From positions 620,001 through 684,000 of the forward strand of contig JAMXBD010000232.1 in the NCBI GenBank assembly GCA_024138025.1: a stretch of DNA of 64,000 nucleotides, read 5' to 3'. The notes under the pieces were generated by a model. The model was given only the letters and a program-made list of their open reading frames with translations. It was not told the origin of the DNA and ran no database searches. Shown here in pieces: positions 37,601 through 50,300 of this stretch; positions within the stretch are counted from its first letter, which is position 1, and the number at the start of each line of letters is the position of its first letter. The position numbers and the translations under genes are program-made. The DNA is from Combretum micranthum (Eukaryota > Streptophyta > Magnoliopsida > Myrtales > Combretaceae).

Positions 37601-40600
37601 ACTTATGAACAACTTAATTTGATTACACAACTAGTTACGATTTGGCCTTTCGATAATGAAAGAACAAATACTGGAGAATGGCAAAATACCACTGATGGTT
37701 CAAGCAGGATAAGATCATCTTAGTATTGCATTCAAATATTGCATCAATGTTCTCATGTATATTAACTATTAATATTAGCACCACCTTTTGTTTTCTATCC
37801 CTGATATTGAAGTGTGTGATTATTATAGTATAAAAGAATGTATTGATAGTTATAACCTTGTTGAATCGAATGGTTCAAATCGGATTTTGACGAGAAAATA
37901 TACTAATTACACAAAAGTTATAAAAAAGTTGCACTTAGTAGGTTAAACATATTTAACATGTAATGTGTCAAAAAGGTGCAATATATAGAGTTTGAACAGA
38001 GCATAACATATAGGCACTAGCATGATTAGAAGACCTAATTGCATGTGTTGTAGCTAATGTATGTACACTTGATGCCAACATCCAAATGCCAGCCCTATTT
38101 CACATATTTATAATGTTTTTGATCATAATGCAATAAGCTAATTTCCACATGCTAACAAGGTACAAATTTTTTGTACTTGTCTTTTTATAGGTGGTGTTTA
38201 GACGTTGGGCTTTAACAACTAGTTGTCGAAGACATTAGTTGCAATGGCAAATTAGTTATGATTTCTTTAACAACCAAATATTTTGTATAAGTTATAAATA
38301 TGAGCTCCTCAACAGATTTTTTGAGATTAGACAAATACATTATTTGCTAACAAATAAGTTCATTCAATCCTCTCGATAAATTCATCTATTTTTACATTAT
38401 TTGCAATTTCCTAAAAATGATAAGATAATCGAGTAATGCCATTTTGTTTTTATTTAAAAGTATTTGTAAAGCACTACTCTGGGATACCATGTGATTAAGT
38501 AAGAATGCAAGTTGAACCTTGGTTATGATCTTATGTATTGCGAAGAGGCATGACTTAAGTAGTATTATTAAGTCAAATTTTGTGTATGGTTTGTGTAGTT
38601 CCTTAGAAGTATTTGATTGGTGATCAATCAAATGGTTTGTGAAATCCTCAATTGGAAACATTTATGCGATTGTGAAGAGTAAAGGATGGGTCGAACTCCA
38701 TATGATTTTTCTATATTCCTTATTTCTTCAATTATTACAATTTACTTTATTATTGTTCTAATATAGTTTAGCTGGATAAAATGCATGAAGTGAGATTTGA
38801 ATGGTAAAAGAAATCAAACTTAGCATAATCATGCTTTAAAATAGAAAAGGAAACCCCCACTCAAGTTTTACTCTAGATGTTTAATCGATTTTTATTCATT
38901 TTTTTCTAATTAATTTTAATAGACAAGATTAGCCAATAAGATTTTAAACTTTTTTTGCTAATTGTTGTTACGTAGCCTACACCCTTAAAAAAGAGATATC
39001 ATGTTCCAAGAGTCATCATTTTTTTAAGCATTTTTCATAAAAAAAACGTAAAAACTCTTTTAGGACTTTCTTCGTAAGTATTTTCTCTTTGAACTCTTCT
39101 TATAAAAGGACAAATATACATTTCTTTTGAAAAACTAAAAATTGAAAAAAAAAAAAAAAAACAACAAAAGAATAGGTAAGTTATTTAGTACTTGGCCTAT
39201 ATGTTCAAGATTTCTAAAGTCCATCAAAAGCCTAGATAACCAATTAACATTTTAAAATAGTAGCACTCAAACTCACAGTCTTTGTGTTTTCATGCAGATC
39301 AATCGTCGAACCATAAATCAAACCACCATTTGATTTATAGATTACCCTTTCCTTTTTTTCGGCTTTGGTATGATCTCTATCCCTAATTATCTAGGAGAAA
39401 ATGATATTTTGAATCTTGAAAAATTTCCAGATATAAATTTTTTTTTATTGGAGAATTGTCCATTTTTATCTTAGAAATAAAGTAGATATTAAGTCTTGGA
39501 TTGATATCGCTATCGATAGGGAAAAAAAAACAATGAGGTTAATAATTATCAATTAATTGATAAAAAGGTTTTTTTTTTTATCTTTCAATTTCTAAGGTCA
39601 TGAAATCAATCCATCTAATAAAAAAAAAAACCTTTTTGATTGGATGGGAATGAATGAAGAAATAGTAAGTTGTCTCGTAGCAAATATGAAACTTTGGTTA
39701 TTCCTAGAATTTGTCCTACTTTTTTAATACATATAAAATTAAACAGTGGATCATACCAATCAAATTACTTCTTTTCAATTTTAATAGAAATGAAAATTTT
39801 AGTGAAAATAAAAACATTACTAGAATGAAAAAAGTGACAATTGCAAGTCAAATCATTTAAAGAAACCGGGTATTTACAAGATCCTGTTGGTTCATTGTCG
39901 AGTGTTCCATATTAAACGAACATGGTTTAATATGGTTCGAAACCTTTAGAAAGATAAGAGTTAAATTTGGGTTTGACAATATCAATTGCCTTTATCACTA
40001 TGTCGATAAGCATAATAATAATTTTAACAACTATTATCATTTAAGGATAAATATTTATGAGTGATGAAAGGTAAGGGATGATCCTTGAATCAATAAATGT
40101 TTATTAAAAATGTAGAGAAAGGAATATATTATTTTTCCTTGCCTTTAGTAGACATTTTCTATTTAGTATAGCCTTTTAATGGTCAATCGTACCACTTCAT
40201 TGCATTTAATTATTAAGTTTTTCATTAATATATATTAATGGCACTAACAAAAAAAAAATGGAAAAGCAAATATCTTAACACTATATTTGAATGGTAAAAT
40301 GCAAATAAACTTAAAATATAATAACTATTCATATATACACATATATAGATCATGAAATAGATAGTCATTCCTCTTGTACTCTTTTATTTGGATGCAGTTG
40401 TATGGAATGAGAAATAGATAAAAATTAAATATTTGCTGCATAGTATATTGTTTCATTTAAATCTTAACCCTAGCATCATTCTTTTCATGTTCCTCTTAGA
40501 GCAATTTCAAATTTTTGTTGCCCCTTATATCATACCCCTTTTTTAGGAGTATGGTGGCCAAAGTAACTCATGAACACTACCACAAATGTTGACTAAGTCG

Positions 40601-40778
40601 TATAATTAAGTGGTTTCCTTGCTTTTGCTGATCTAATCGTTCCTTTTTTTTTTTTTGTCGAGATCTAATGGTTCACAACATAAACAATGGTGATGGTGCT
40701 CTTAATTCTTCTAACCCGAAGAGTATATAAAGATGAACACTACATTTGGTTTCCCTAGTGGAACAAACATGGAAATAA
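34677..40778. other. Intergenic region with gypsy-LTR-like and hAT-like remnants
   Basis: About 35690-36850 (plus) reads like a decayed gypsy-type LTR: a frame SSDEDDEASFPKNYFDWK follows TTCCTTGGTTCAAG at 36045, an acceptor-like CTTCTTTTTGCAG lies at about 36664, and GGGGGGTATGCCCTTTTGAG follows at about 36784. About 37250-37630 is rich in CTCGACTTAAACTCG-type phrases like those of hAT MITEs. The rest is AT-rich with A/T homopolymers (39146-39163). No gene is supported. The 89-codon minus frame at 38392-38661 has no recognisable family. Confidence 0.4.
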
Positions 40779-42730
40779 ATAGTAATAACTTCAATGTTAT
40801 TTGTCTTATGACTAAGATTTTTAAACAAAAGAGCAAATAGTAATTCATCAAAGGAAAGAGAATGAATAAAAATTCTTTATCAATTATGCATGATATGGAA
40901 TAGATCATATAACTTCTCACTAATCGAATTCTAAAATAATTACTAACAATTTTTTGAAGGAACTAAACACACTGTAAATGTCTATATTCGAAAGCAAATA
41001 GAGATAAAATGAGTATATATTTATATGGTAATATCTGTGTCATATGACAGTTAATCGTTCCATACTTGAATGCAACAGATGTAAAATGATTTTTCTAGGT
41101 TAGTTTTGTTTATAGAGATGTATAAGGGATATTGACTTACTTCAACTTAATGGAAAACAAGTTAACAAGATTAAATTAAAAAAATATACATACTTTTTAT
41201 TTTGTTCACTAAACAATTTAGAATATCAATTTAACAAGCTTTTCTACTTTAAAATTGGAAAAAAAAAAGAATTATAAACCAATTTTTTATTATTTACAAT
41301 ATGGTTTGATAATCTCATTCCAACATGAACATGCTTGCCTTTATTTGAAAGGAACATTATTTTGATCTAAAGAAAAAATTCCTTTCACATGAATTATGAA
41401 AAAAAAAAAACAATGCATTAATGGTTTGCTTTTTGTAAATTAAAGAAGAGTTGATGTTATGCTTGGTACTTGAAGTTTCATCAAATATTCAATTAAATGA
41501 TTAAATTTTAAAGTAATCAATTTAATAACAATAATAATCATTTTAATGTCATCTCTTTTGTAACTAAGATCTTTCAACAAAAGAGCAACGGATAGCGGGA
41601 TTAATAGTTCATCTAGCAAAGAAAATGGATAAAAATTCTTTACATGGAGTAGAGACTACTTATCACATAATTTTTTACTAATCAAATAATGCAATAATTA
41701 ATGCACAAGTAATAAATAACAAAATGACAATTTTATTTAAATAAACCAAATACAATGTAAAAGGTCTATATTCAAGAGCAAATAGAGACAAACCCATATA
41801 CATGCTATATGGTACCATTTGCTTCTCATGAGACTTGCCTAGGGATAGAGATGAAAATGGGCAAGGTTGGGTAGAATTTTAATAAGCCTAAAAGGTATAA
41901 ACTTAAGTATGAGTGTCTTAAGGATTCGTAAACTCAAACTCAGCTCGTTATGCTTATTTAGCTAAATTAGCTCCAACTAGTTTTTCGTAAATAATTATAT
42001 TTAATATTAGGTTGATATAAATAATCGTATATATTTCTATTATCGTAATTTTGGCATCATATTTTTATCTTTTTTAATAGATATTTGTTAAGAAATAAAC
42101 ACCGATGAAAAACTGATAGTTTTACTCATAAACAGACCAAATAAATATGACACATGTCTGATATAGATGTAGATCCAATACTACGACAATCTAAACAGAC
42201 CCTTAACATATCAAATGAGCACTTAATTAACATGATCGTTGAAAAAAAAAACTCAGACTTGACTCATTTGCAGCCCTATGAAGGGAGTTAATTGTTCCAT
42301 ACTTGAATGCAACAAATGTGAAATAATTTTTTGAGGCTAGTTTCCTGTATAGACATGCAAAGTGGAAATCTCACTCACTTCAACTTAAGGGAGTAATAAC
42401 AATATTGAACTAAAAAAATTATATATACTTTTTTATTTTGTTCACAAGATAAGTTAGAACATCAGCATAACCAACTCTTCTACTTTAAAGCAGGAAGAAA
42501 AAAGAAAAATTAAAACATAAACCTTTTTTTTATCAATTTATTATTTACGACATGTATGATCATCTAAATTGAATTTGAATATGCTTTCAATAAAAAAAAA
42601 AAAATCCCGACAGAAGTCAATAAAATTATGAAAAAAAAAATTTTCAAATTAGAATAGGGTTAATGTTATCTTTGATATTGAATTTTTACCAAATATTCAA
42701 TTAAATGACTTTTAAAATAATTAATTTAGT
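40779..42730. repeat. Imperfect tandem duplication, about 0.75 kb unit
   Basis: Unit 1 (about 40779-41530) and unit 2 (about 41531-42730) share colinear blocks: ACTAAGAT and CAAAAGAGCAA; GCAAATAGAGA(T/C)AAA; GTTCCATACTTGAATGCAAC; TTTATTTTGTTCAC; AAATATTCAATTAAATGA (41483 and 42691). The offset is about 752 at the left and about 1208 at the right, the difference being an insertion in unit 2. No coding content. Confidence 0.85.
41840..42278. mobile_element. hAT-like MITE inserted in the second duplication unit
   Basis: 439 bp present only in unit 2 of the tandem duplication. Its ends form imperfect inverted repeats: TAGGGATAGAGATGAAAATG at the left and, in reverse complement, TAGGGCTGCAAATGAGTCAA at the right. 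TAGGG ends suggest a hAT-type non-autonomous element. It encodes no protein. An 8-bp target-site duplication was not recognisable. Confidence 0.65.
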
Positions 42731-43206
42731 GCTAGTCAAACATTTCATGTTTATTAATATTATCTTAAAGATAGAGTTAATTTCTTTTGCTGAATTGGGC
42801 TTCCAGTAAACTATGAAGTAACACATGCCAACTAGCTAAAAACTAAAAAAAAATTAAATAATTAAGTAGGTGGATTGACACATATTGAGTAATTAATTTT
42901 ATATTTTTCTAGTTTTATATTGGTTACTTCACATGCTAATCTTCTCCATTCATTCCACTATTAATATTGCTAGCTAAGTTAATACTAATGAATGCATAAA
43001 TTTTGATTGGATGTTAAATCAATTTCTTTAAATGCCCGAAGTTAATTATACATTTAATAAAAGCTTAGACAAGTTTAGTAATGTAGTATAAATGTGACAT
43101 TAAATCATTAAAAAATTGGTGTAAAATTAAAATTTATAAATAATTGAATAAATTACCAAGCTTGTACATGAATAGCTGTATTTTAATGGGATGATTTTTT
43201 AACATC
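42731..43206. other. AT-rich intergenic stretch, nothing recognised
   Basis: No frame, no tandem period and no terminal repeats were seen here. Confidence 0.5.
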
Positions 43207-43485
43207 ATTTTCATTTAATCCAATCGATAAGATTGTAATGAAATTTAAGAAATGTAATAGTACTGTAAGAGGATTTTGATCTGTTTATTTTTATTTGAAC
43301 AAAGGTCTTTTGAGAAAGTAAAATTAATCATAACATTAATTCATTATTTTCATTTCACCGAATCGATAAGAATGTAATGGAATTTAAAAAATATAATAGT
43401 GCCGCAATAGGATTTTGATTGTATATTTTTTATTTGAACAAAGGTCTTTTGAGAAAATAAAATTAATCATAATAATGATTCATTA
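43207..43485. repeat. 139-bp tandem duplication
   Basis: AATCGATAAG occurs at 43222 and 43361, and the surrounding blocks (GATTTTGAT, TTATTTGAACAAAGGTCTTTTGAGAAA, AAATTAATCATAA) repeat in the same order with a 139-bp period and modest divergence. Confidence 0.88.
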
Positions 43486-43704
43486 TTTATAAGTTTAAGC
43501 AAAGAATGACTATTGAATATTTTAAATAAACGCCATTATAATTTTTCATAAAAAAATAAGATCATAATATATTTGCTAGCTGGAATTTTGGCAATTTTCC
43601 AATAATTGTAATGGTATTAAAAAAAATGCTATCAATGTATCAGCAATTTTCTAATAGTTGCAATGGTATTTAAAAAAAAAAGGAATAAAGGAGAAATGAC
43701 AATA

Positions 43705-43860
43705 TCCGTTTGGCTCGCTTTTTTTGATAGATACAAACATTTTTTTAATTTTTTAATAAATTTTTTATTAAGAAATAGATATAAATAAAAAAATTAACAG
43801 TTTTCATGAAAATATTAAATATAAATGTAAATTAAATATATATAAAATCATTTCATACAA
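43705..43860. mobile_element. MITE-like fragment (CCGTTTGG ... GATAGATAC family)
   Basis: TCCGTTTGGCTCGCTTTTTT followed by TGATAGATACAAACATTT matches, in reverse complement, the right end of the insertion at 53512-53738 (CCGTTTGGTCAATGC, then TTTTTGATAGATACAGACAC). The far end is not defined. Confidence 0.5.
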
Positions 43861-44097
43861 ATATAATAATGAAAAACAAACTATGGAAATTGAGGGAAGA
43901 CATGCTTGTGCCAGCCAATAGTTTGTAGATCTTCCAAAGGGGGAAACAAAGGGAAAAAAAAAAAAAAGACATGCCTATACCATGATGCAGCTGCTCTTAA
44001 TTGTTCTGTTATTAAGGATGTATTGAATGTACACTAACACCACTACTGAAGTAAAAGAAGGAAAAGCCCTCGAAACATTTTTCATTTTGACTCCCAC

Positions 44098-44331
44098 AGC
44101 CTCCTGTCCTCCTCCTCCTCCTCCTCTCTCTCTCTCTCTTCCTCCCTCTCCTCCTCTCTTTCTCTCTCCTCCCTCTCTCTCTACTCTTCTCACTCTTAGT
44201 TCTTAATTAGGTTTTTTAATACTAAACACAAACATACGGACACACAAACACAAAAACACACTCCCTTGTCTCTCTCTCTCTTTCTTTCTCTCTCTATCTC
44301 TGTCTCGCTGTCTTAATACGAAGAGGAGAAG
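44098..44331 (+). promoter_or_regulatory. CT-rich leader / core promoter zone of the GIP1-like gene
   Basis: (CTC)n and (CT)n runs at 44108-44183 and again at 44269-44303 lie directly before the ATG. TC-rich tracts near the start are common in plant leaders. A TTTTTTAATACTAAAC stretch at about 44212 is the only weak TATA-like candidate. The transcription start is not determined. Confidence 0.5.
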
Positions 44332-47300
44332 ATGAGCAGTAGTGGCGGCGGCGGCGGCGGCGGTGGAGGAGGAGGTAGGGTTTCGATCCCGGAAAGCCTA
44401 AGGAAGACGATTCAAAACATTAAAGAGATCACAGGGAAGCAACACAGTGATGAAGATGTGTATGCAATGCTTAAGGAATGTTCAATGGATCCAAACGAAA
44501 CTGCTCAAAAGCTCTTCTATTTAGGTTTAAAGAGCTCAACTTTGCTTGCTTGCTCACTTTTTATTATACTTCAGATTTCGTTGTCTTCTTGTTTTATTTA
44601 ATTTGCGATCTCTCTGGTGTTCTTATGTTTAGGGTTTATGTTATTTACTGTTGCTTGCTTTCGTATTAGAGATGTATTTTTTCATGCGTCTGTTGGTAAG
44701 GGGGAGGTATCTGGAATACTGGATTTCGATTAGGGTTTATTTATTTCCTTATTTTTTTTTCGGGGTACTGGGGACGATGTTTTTAAGGTTTAGAATACTT
44801 GGTTTGTTTTGACGAAGCTCGAGGTTGTGTTTAAAGGTTGTAATGGGAGTTTCAGTTTTTTTTTTTTTTTTTTTAGTGTGCAAGTTTTACTTGGATGGGC
44901 TTGGTTTGGTCGGTGCTTTGACTTAAAGATAACGTAATGGATTTAGTTTGATTTTTTTTTTATTATGTTGTTTTGCCTGTTGATGAGGAGAATGGTCTGG
45001 GAATGACGAAATTTTATGAATTAGGAGAGGTTTCTTAATGATAAAATATTCGAAATGAGTTTGGTATGTTTGTTTTGCTTATTAAAGAGAAAATTTTTTT
45101 GGAGAATGCATTGGGTCTAGTGTTAGGTGCCAAGTCTATCTTCTAGAAACTGCATTTTGCTATTTGTGCTCATGTTTCATGTTCTTCAGTTCTTTACATC
45201 GGACATAGCATTTTTCTTTCACATAGGTAAGGAAATACTGTCAAAAGAATCCGGATATTGTACTGTCCATTCATATTCAGAATGCTATTGCTTGCGAAAA
45301 CATCCTGTGACCATACTGTTATATTTGGCAATCCGTTGAATGGTTTTCTTGTTTAAGTCTTACGATTCCTTTCACTTAGTGCTAGTTATTTTTTTGGGGT
45401 ATTGCTATTATATTTATCTGGGTCCTTGGAGATGGTGGATGTGTTTGTTATTGCTTTTTCTTGCTCAGTGAATCTAAAGATGAGGTTTTGATGCCTATTC
45501 GAAACTGGTACTGTTGAAGACGATTGACTTTCTGATCCAAAATGCTATGCTTTATAATTTCTAAAATTCTTTCGATGTTTTATATTGGATGGATTAATTT
45601 TAATATATTTTTTGTATAATTTATCAAGATAAACATAGGTCAAAACATTAATAGTTCATAATAAAGCTGAATCTGATATTTTGCTTAACAGTTTAATAGA
45701 TTGTTGGATCTATTTATTCCTGCTCTCATCTTAATATCTATCTTGTATACATCTTTTACAGCCCTAAATTAGATTCAAATATAATAATCTTTCCTTAGTG
45801 TGCTTATGTGTTGTTTGGCCTGAGTTTACTATTTGGTAATAAGAACCTGTATCTGTTGTATGTTGCTTTTGGCTGTGCAAATTCAAAAGCTTAGACTTTT
45901 CATTCTTCCAATTTTTGATGGGTTTATCTGGACTTCATTCATGGAAGTTAATACATTTTTTTTTTTAATTAATGTGCTAATATACCTTGCAACATCTTGC
46001 TTTGTAGACACATTTCATGAGGTCAAAAGCAAACGCGACAGGAGAAAGGAGGTAAACTTGTTTTCAGCTTTTATATTTTTATTCACACACACAAGGTATC
46101 CTTTTCCCCCCACCAACACACACCCACCCCCCCCCCCTCCCTCCCCCCCCTCCTCTCTTCTTCCCCCCTCTTACTTGGGCTGCAAGACTTTGGCTCTGTT
46201 GCTTATAGCACTAGGTTACAGCAGTCTTATAAATGTAATGAAATGCATTTTATGATGGTTCTTAGCTAAGGATAATGAATATTTCTCTCTGCTGCATTGA
46301 ACAAGTATTCTTATTAGAGAAAAAAGAATAACATCCAACATCGTCGGCAAAAGAAGCTATAACAGCAATGCAGATTGCAGCATACATGTATTAGTAACCG
46401 TTCCTACATGCTATCTTGCTTCCTTTCATTCTTTTCTTTTCCTTTCTTTGTTGGCTTGCCTAACATGTCCCCGTCATTGTAGTTTTTCTTAGACAGTTTT
46501 TCTCTTCCTTTCATCATTTTAATATGAAGTGCTATAGTTGCTGAGGCCTGACCTGATAGTAATTATATATAACCATTTTTGACAGTTGACAATTCTTGTG
46601 CTGATTGCATTTTAAATTTTGGGGTCCCCCACCTTTTTTGGCCATTATATAACTGATGCTTTTTTTCTATTGAAGGGTTCAAGTGTCAAAGTGCCTGAAC
46701 CCAAGTCAGAGGCACGTGGACGAGGAGCTAGGAGTGGCCGAGGTGCATCTTTGAACCATGTTTCTGGTTTATGACAACTTAGTTCTCTATATCATTTCTC
46801 AATGAGGCCTCTTGTGTTTGATATAGTTTGGAGTGGCTTGCTTTAGTCAGTTTGGTTGTATAATGTGGTCTTTAATACCTTCCTTCAGCTCTAATGTAGC
46901 ATTCTCTCTTTCCATTTTTCCTATTGTAACTGTTGTTCTCAACTGCAGGTGGTGGGAGGGTTACTGCCGCTCAAAGGGATAACAGACCTAATAGCTTTAC
47001 AGACAGGAGTTCCATGGCTGCTTCAGTGTCCCAATACAAAACAAAGAATAGGTCTGCACCTCAGTCTAAAAAGTAATCTCATGATGCTGGCTTTATATAG
47101 ATATGTCTTGTATTTATTTTATTGTTTTTTTTTTCCTGTTTTGAGTACTTGCAAGGCATTTAACATCAGTCTTCACTTTTTGTAGAGCTCCGACTACTGA
47201 ACCAAATGGACCTTCTCGTCTTTCTAATGGGGTCTCCACTACTGAAGAAGCCCCAAATGCTATGATTGATGATGCAATCAATGTATCTGGAGGCAAGTTA

Positions 47301-50300
47301 CCTGTTGAATTGGAGAAACCTGGGAGTGCACTGGCAGTTACTAAGGATGCTGCAGTTTGGCCAATCACAAGCTCGTCTGAAGTTAGGACTGAGCATGCCA
47401 AGGTGTCACCTGAATCTCATCACCTGCCTTCTATTGCAGACCCTGCTTCTGCTGGCCCCTCCTTCTCGGACAGGGGAGTTACCTTGCTGCTAAATGGTCA
47501 GTCAGTCACTTCTGAAATACATGAAATTGTGGCTGTGGATGCGAATTCCATGCACAGCCAAAAAGGTCTTCAGAAGGGAGACTTTGCTGAAAACAGTCAG
47601 CCTCTTCACTCTGCAAGTCCTTTGTCCTCATTATCTGACAATGGCTCTTTGACCATAAAGCCAGCAGCAGCCAAGAATGATGCTCCAGTGCAAGAAGCTT
47701 CTGATCCTTCTGGAGGTTAGTTCTGGAGCCATGACCATGAAGAAATTTTTATGGAGGTTCTTGATAACTATCCCTGAGATTTAATTTAGAGTTTAAGTGA
47801 ACGTGATGCTGTGGAGTTCATATGTGTTCTAGTAGTTCTGCTTGTGCTGGATTTAAATTTATCTCGTTACTACAACTTCTTAAAAATGGTGGTAGCAAAT
47901 GGATATGGTAGAGGGACTTAGCAATAGTGTACTTTGAAATTTGTATCTGTTTTATCTGGTTTCTCTTCTTTTTAAGTGGTTTGTTGAATGAAATTTTAAT
48001 GTAGATAGTTAAGTTTTTGGAACTCAAAATTAGTTCTTATAAGTTTTGCTTTGAGATCTTTTCTTTTCTTTTTCTGTTTGTTTTTTTTTTTGCCCTCTTG
48101 CTGGAGAATATTGATGGAGACATTCTTTTTAGCATTATCCATGTTGCATAGCCCTTTTTGAGCCCAGCCTTTTTTGTAATACACACATAAGAAGAAAAGA
48201 AAGAAGAAACTTCTGCTGGTTGTCTGGGCTTCCAATGTCTTCACCAAATTGTATTGTTTTATCTTTCTTAGTAAAACTTACTAGACTAGTGAAAGAGTAT
48301 TTACATATATTTTAGCTTAGCTTGTGAGCAATTTCCTTTCTTCACTCTTTTTGTTATAACAGAGTTCAGGCAATATTGCAGTCGAATTATTGATTCTTAC
48401 ATGATTGTTCTGCTCTAAGTTTTGTTTATAAATTCAAGCTGCATTGCCATGTATTAATTTTGTTAATTTTGCTCTTTCCAATTTTCAACGTCTGCAGCTG
48501 TTCATGTTTCTGATACAGTGGTTGGATCTAAGGTTGCATCAATAACTATAGAAGAAAGCTCCCAGCCACTTCCATCATCAAGCATTTCTGATGGTCAACA
48601 TGTTACATTCCCAAATCATTTTCGTGTCCCAGAAGCTTTCAAGGATGGTTTGATATTTGGAAGCTTTAATGCCAATCTTGGAGGAAAAACAGACGGTACT
48701 AATGGCTTCACAGGCAATGATAAGTCTAGTACTGTCACTGAAACTTTGCAGGGAAGTGATGAAGTCGCAAGGGAATCTTTGCCAAGGTAGGTTAAGAGTT
48801 GCATACCTTTTCCTTTTGTTTTGGGTATCTATTTAGTGGCTATATCTATTTATCTATGCAAGTTTCACTTTAGAGAATGGTGTTTGGCTATATCTATGAT
48901 GGTTCCATGCCCACTTAAATCAAAGCCACATATTTTCTTAGATTTTATTTACCATAATATCTTCTTGAAGATCCTTGTTTTTAAGGTGTCTCTTCTTTTC
49001 AAATAATTTTGCAATCAAAGTCATCATGGCCACTGCTTGTCCAACATCTGGAAAAAAAATTTTGTTCAGTAGTTGATGATCAACATAGAATTAGTTGAAT
49101 GATGATGATATAATGAGTTTTGAATGAAAAAAAAAGTAGTATATATTTAGGATTAATATTGGAAATGGTATTAGGCTTCCTGTATTTCTTGTATCCTTAT
49201 TGTAACTCTTTTATATAAAAACTACATAATTGGAAAAAACCAGGGAAGGAGAGGGGGAGAGGGGGGGGGGGGGGGAGGAAGGAAAAAATGAACTTACCAA
49301 AAAATGGTACAGCATTGGGTTTTCAAGCTAATTCCATCATCCCTGGTGATGAGAGCAGGTCATATATTTAAACTGCAGAATAGGGACAATGTAATGGGGC
49401 ATCAGAGGTGGTGCCTCCTTTTTCTTATGACTTGTTTTTTTATAATCTTCTCTGGTTGCACCTTGTGTATTCTTGGGACTGTTAGTTTTAATGATCCAAT
49501 ATATATAATTATATTTACGCACGCACGCACACACACACATACCTATATATATATGGGCCCTTTTTGTGATCTGCAGATGGGTTTTCCTATTGACCCTGTG
49601 CTTTAAGTTTGGCGAATAATTATCTTAGAGCATTGGGAATTTTGAATCTACCAACAAAAGAAAAAGAGAAAAAAAAAAGAAAAAGAAAAAGAAAAAAAGG
49701 CTATGGCCAGTCATGCGGAGATTATCCTTTTCATTTATTTGTTTAGATTTCCCCCTCAAAACTGATTAAGGGTTTACACAATTAGATTTTCTCATTTTAT
49801 CCTAAATTTAACCTGCCATTTTATTGTTTAGGCAGCCATTACATCTTCTTCTTTCTTTCTTTTTTCTTTTTCATTTTTTAATAAGTTTACTGTTATCTAT
49901 TTATTTTTTATGGCATCTGGAAGTTTAAGATATTTGTTCATTCTGGGAGGTTTAAACAGCCTATTGTGTGTCTATTGCTTTCCTAAGTTGAAATGAGTGG
50001 CTACCATAGCTGCAGCATATCTATAATCTTTTTTATTTATATATATATATATTTTAAAAATTATTTTAATAACAATCTGCTGTTGTGTATATAGTGAGCA
50101 CGTTGGAGATATTTCGAATAATTTTCAAGCTTCAAATTTGAGCAGTGTCAGCTCTGCCTTGGAAACATCAAAGCAGGATGTTCCATTGCCTTCACAAGAT
50201 CCTCCCAACCCTGTTCAAGACATTCAAACCAATCATTTTGGCATCATATCACCTATAATGGGTAGCCAGCTTGTGCAGTTGGATGTATCTGAGCCTCAGA

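Noticed and set aside
38392..38661. 89-codon minus frame
   Set aside because: No recognisable domain, no splice context and AT-rich surroundings; length is within chance expectation here.
43975..44193. Arg/Glu/Gly-rich minus frame opposite the GIP1-like promoter
   Set aside because: Direct translation of the CT/CTC microsatellites; no other coding support.
45833..46255. 140-codon plus-strand open frame as a separate gene
   Set aside because: It spans intron 1, the 44-nt coding exon 2 and the C-rich part of intron 2 of the GIP1-like gene; the family-like residues belong only to that exon.
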